Below, piece by piece: positions 62,011 to 64,000 of a stretch of DNA of 64,000 bases (positions within the stretch are counted from its first letter, which is position 1; every line of letters begins with the position of its first letter). Source of the DNA: JAAXHV01 sp965207165 (GTDB taxonomy: Bacteria; Pseudomonadota; Gammaproteobacteria; Eutrophobiales; Eutrophobiaceae); NCBI GenBank assembly GCA_965207165.1, contig OZ242265.1:434001-498000 (forward strand). The letters are read 5' to 3'. The position numbers and the translations under genes are program-made. The notes under the pieces are model-generated. The model did not search any database. It was not told the origin of the DNA and worked only from the letters and a program-made list of their open reading frames with translations.

Positions 62011-62031
62011 ATTTGGGGTCAGAGTAAAAAT
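62011..62031. repeat. Dispersed 21-bp repeat, copy 2
   Basis: Exact reverse complement of 21604-21624, with core GGGGTCAGAGTAA. It lies in the gap between the convergent ispH and cytochrome genes. Confidence 0.75.
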
Positions 62032-62038
62032 ACTTGAG

Positions 62039-62962
62039 TTACAAATTCACGGCCGGGACGGAAAGGATATATTTGACTGCTGCTTGTATGTCTTCCTGGT
62101 CCATCAGGCTGGTGGAATTGTCAATCACGTCGACCATGGCGCCGCCGGCATAATCACCGTCGGGCAGTTCGCCTTCTTCCAGGTAGAGTAACAGTTCATC
62201 TTCATCCCAGTCACCGATGCCGTCCGCTTCGGAGGATGTAATATTGGGGACCGGGTCACCGTCAGGACCGGCTTCAGTACCGGCCAGGAACAGTTCGGGG
62301 CGGGCGGCGCCAAGTAAATTTCTGGGTGTATGGCACTCACTGCAATGGGTCAGGGCATTGGCAATATAGGCCCCGCGCACCAGGGTTTCATCCAGGCCGG
62401 CATCAGGCTGGAATACACCGGGTTGGAAAAACAACGACTGCCATACAGGCATCAGCAGCCGGTTAATATACCAATGTGTTTCATGCGGCCTGTTCCTTGT
62501 CGCAACGGGCGGTGTTGTCTGCAGGTAAGCGTACATGGCGCGCAAATCGTCGAATTTTATCTTCGTGTAGGACGTATAGGGAAACACCGGGTAGTAGCGC
62601 TCTCCCGTGGGGTCGATCCCCAGGTGCATCGCCCGGGCAAAATCCGTGAAACTCCAGGCGCCTATGCCGGCTTCCCTGTGGGAGGTGATATTGGGGGCAA
62701 AAAAACTGCCGAACGGGGTATCCAGCCCAAGTCCGCCTGCCAGGTGCGCTCCCTGGCCTTCAGCATCCGTGTGGCAACTGACGCAACCCGCAATATTTAC
62801 CAGGTATTCACCACGGCGGATATCGGCTTCGGTAAGCGTATTCCCTGATACATCAAAATCAGGCAACGGCTCAGGTTGCGACAGCAACCACAGCAAAACA
62901 AGCAGGAAAACTATGCCTGAAAGTGCTAACCGGAACCATGCATTTTCATGCATCCAGGACAC
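62039..62962 (-). CDS. Membrane-anchored dihaem c-type cytochrome
   Basis: A 307-residue electron carrier with an N-terminal membrane helix (LALSGIVFLLVLLWLL) and two haem-binding sites, CVSCH (Cys60, Cys63, His64) and CSECH in the C-terminal half. The pattern GEYLVNIAGCVSCHT and GAYIANALTHCSECHTPRN resembles the cytochrome subunits of membrane dehydrogenases. No dehydrogenase partner is adjacent. Convergent with ispH. Confidence 0.85.
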   Translation of the reverse strand: MSWMHENAWFRLALSGIVFLLVLLWLLSQPEPLPDFDVSGNTLTEADIRRGEYLVNIAGCVSCHTDAEGQGAHLAGGLGLDTPFGSFFAPNITSHREAGIGAWSFTDFARAMHLGIDPTGERYYPVFPYTSYTKIKFDDLRAMYAYLQTTPPVATRNRPHETHWYINRLLMPVWQSLFFQPGVFQPDAGLDETLVRGAYIANALTHCSECHTPRNLLGAARPELFLAGTEAGPDGDPVPNITSSEADGIGDWDEDELLLYLEEGELPDGDYAGGAMVDVIDNSTSLMDQEDIQAAVKYILSVPAVNL

Positions 62963-63010
62963 AAATTAAATTATAAGTTGCGGATGCATTGAGATCGCAG
63001 AGGCATGAAA

Positions 63011-63182
63011 GGTCGGGATGATATTTTCAAGAATGTCGGCAGCCAGGGAGGGCTGACGATGACAAATCGTCAGGACAGACGATTTGCACGGCGTAAGCCG
63101 CCCGAAGGGTTGCGCCCAAGGATGGGCACAATGAACGTACATGGAAGTATTTACAGCGTGTCTTGAAAATATCATCCCGACC
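63011..63182. repeat. Inverted-repeat element of 172 bp (MITE-like)
   Basis: Perfect 22-base arms at 63011-63032 and 63161-63182 (GGTCGGGATGATATTTTCAA and two more bases) enclose about 130 bases that contain CAAATCGTC/GACGATTTG dyads. No protein is encoded. It fills the gap between the two cytochrome genes. Confidence 0.75.
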
Positions 63183-63228
63183 TGCCGCCGTCTCTATGTC
63201 GGAAAACTCTGTATCCTCAATGGCAAAA

Positions 63229-63675
63229 TCATTTCCTGAATGGTTTATGGCACGCCTTGCAGGTCTGCGTCAACTCGCCGAAGCGGGTATCTATCGCCCC
63301 CGCATCGCCGGATTGTACTGCGTCCAGCAGGGCTTGTGCCGCCTGCCGGCTTTCGGCGGCGCGTGCTTCAAAGTCCGACCAGTCTTCCCAGATCTCCGGT
63401 TTTGCATCGGTTTTCCCTGTTCCCGTTCCCTCGGGGAATAACAGGGCGATATCCCGGGCCAGCCGGGCCAGGGCCTCCGTGTGCATCTGCAGGTGCCCCT
63501 CTGCACTGAAACGGCCATCCTTGAGCCGCCGGATGGCACCGGTGTGTCCGCCGATGGCATTCATATAGTTCTGGCGGTATTGAATTGTCCCTTTTACATC
63601 AGTTTCCGCTGCCGCCTGGGGCAACAGGTAACATATTGATAACAGGCTTAATAATGTTATGTTTTTCAGGGTCAT
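63229..63675 (-). CDS. Cytochrome c' family protein
   Basis: Periplasmic four-helix-bundle cytochrome of 148 residues with signal peptide NITLLSLLSICYLLPQAAA. The single haem site CKACH is near the C-terminus (CKACHKPFRK), and the N-terminal half has YRQNYMNAIGGHTGAI, typical of the family. Such proteins bind NO or related gases. It overlaps the upstream protease gene by four bases. Confidence 0.88.
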   Translation of the reverse strand: MTLKNITLLSLLSICYLLPQAAAETDVKGTIQYRQNYMNAIGGHTGAIRRLKDGRFSAEGHLQMHTEALARLARDIALLFPEGTGTGKTDAKPEIWEDWSDFEARAAESRQAAQALLDAVQSGDAGAIDTRFGELTQTCKACHKPFRK

Positions 63676-64000
63676 TGTAGTGTCCCTCCTGCCTGGGATG
63701 TTATCCCGGCGGTTTTGGCCGCATCAGGAAACTCGTCTATTGCCTGGCGCACCGGCACGACCAGGTCGAATAATATCCTGGCTGCTTCGTCCAGCAACGG
63801 GTCGAGATCTTCCAGTTCGTCTTCATCCTCAATATCAACGGCATCTGCGGGTACCGGTTCCAATCCCAGGGTAACGCGGTATTCGTTGCGTAGTTCTGCT
63901 GTTGCAAGCCGGCGTTGTTCCCGTTCGGCTTTGCGTTTGCTTTGCTGCAGGCTGACGGTCTTTTTGTTTTCCATCGCCTGTGCCGATTCCATGTCTTCAA
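63672..64000 (-). CDS. C-terminal end of a tail-specific protease (Prc/Tsp), partial
   Basis: Only the last 109 or so codons are in the window; the frame is open through position 64000. The lysine/arginine-rich KKTVSLQQSKRKAEREQRRL followed by an acidic stretch (DIEDEDELEDLDPLLDEAARIL) matches the C-terminal extension of periplasmic carboxy-terminal processing proteases. The protease and PDZ domains lie outside. The stop overlaps the cytochrome c' start. Confidence 0.75.
   Translation of the reverse strand, partial: EDMESAQAMENKKTVSLQQSKRKAEREQRRLATAELRNEYRVTLGLEPVPADAVDIEDEDELEDLDPLLDEAARILFDLVVPVRQAIDEFPDAAKTAGITSQAGGTLQ

Overview
The window looks like a chromosome segment of a GC-rich gammaproteobacterium, probably an uncultured aquatic or host-associated lineage. 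The evidence is gene order: nrdR-ribD-nusB-thiL at the left, and rplU-rpmA-obgE-proB, rpsT, murJ-ribF-ileS-lspA-ispH at the right, with ispB facing away from rplU. The family calls rest on reading motifs in the translated sequence; no database search was run.

Layout. 0-3.3 kb: housekeeping genes, without the ribH and pgpA often found there. 3.4-15.3 kb: a catabolic island with a tartrate/D-malate dehydrogenase, an MFS tartrate-type carrier, a LysR regulator, a secreted esterase, a TonB-dependent receptor, a secreted DUF3237 protein, a feruloyl-CoA hydratase/lyase, an aryl-CoA ligase and an aromatic-acid carrier. Together they suggest use of hydroxycinnamate esters, possibly hydroxycinnamoyl-tartrates. 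15.4-20.8 kb: the Anbu bacterial proteasome homologue, an unknown protein with three internal repeats, and the alpha-E and circularly permuted ATP-grasp proteins known to travel with Anbu. 20.9-24.6 kb: a glutathione transferase, a phosphopantetheinyl transferase, PBP4 and a class-I glutamine amidotransferase. 24.7-30.7 kb: a complete RND tripartite exporter.

30.7-36.1 kb is the most striking part. A eukaryote-like sterol C-24 methyltransferase follows the RND exporter. It converges on a Rieske oxygenase and a cytochrome P450 whose N-terminus is a GPP34 (GOLPH3-like) domain. Divergent from these lies an AhpD-like selenoprotein in which an in-frame UGA occupies the second active-site cysteine position (CxxU-x3-H), followed by a SECIS-like hairpin. 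I read this as a candidate sterol or triterpenoid modification locus, perhaps with export.

36.2-50 kb: a decayed mobile region. It holds a REP-associated transposase between perfect inverted repeats, two tyrosine-recombinase remnants, a 1,752-residue RTX/M10 protein, a frameshifted resolvase, a TIR/deoxyribosyltransferase-like protein, a RES-domain protein, and a Sel1-repeat gene split by an intact IS3-family element with a 3-bp target duplication. A tRNA-Pro(CGG) gene bounds it on the right.

50.2-64 kb: conserved housekeeping genes, with AT-rich fold-back elements filling the gaps between 52 and 55 kb. The window ends in c-type cytochromes and the 3' end of a tail-specific protease gene.
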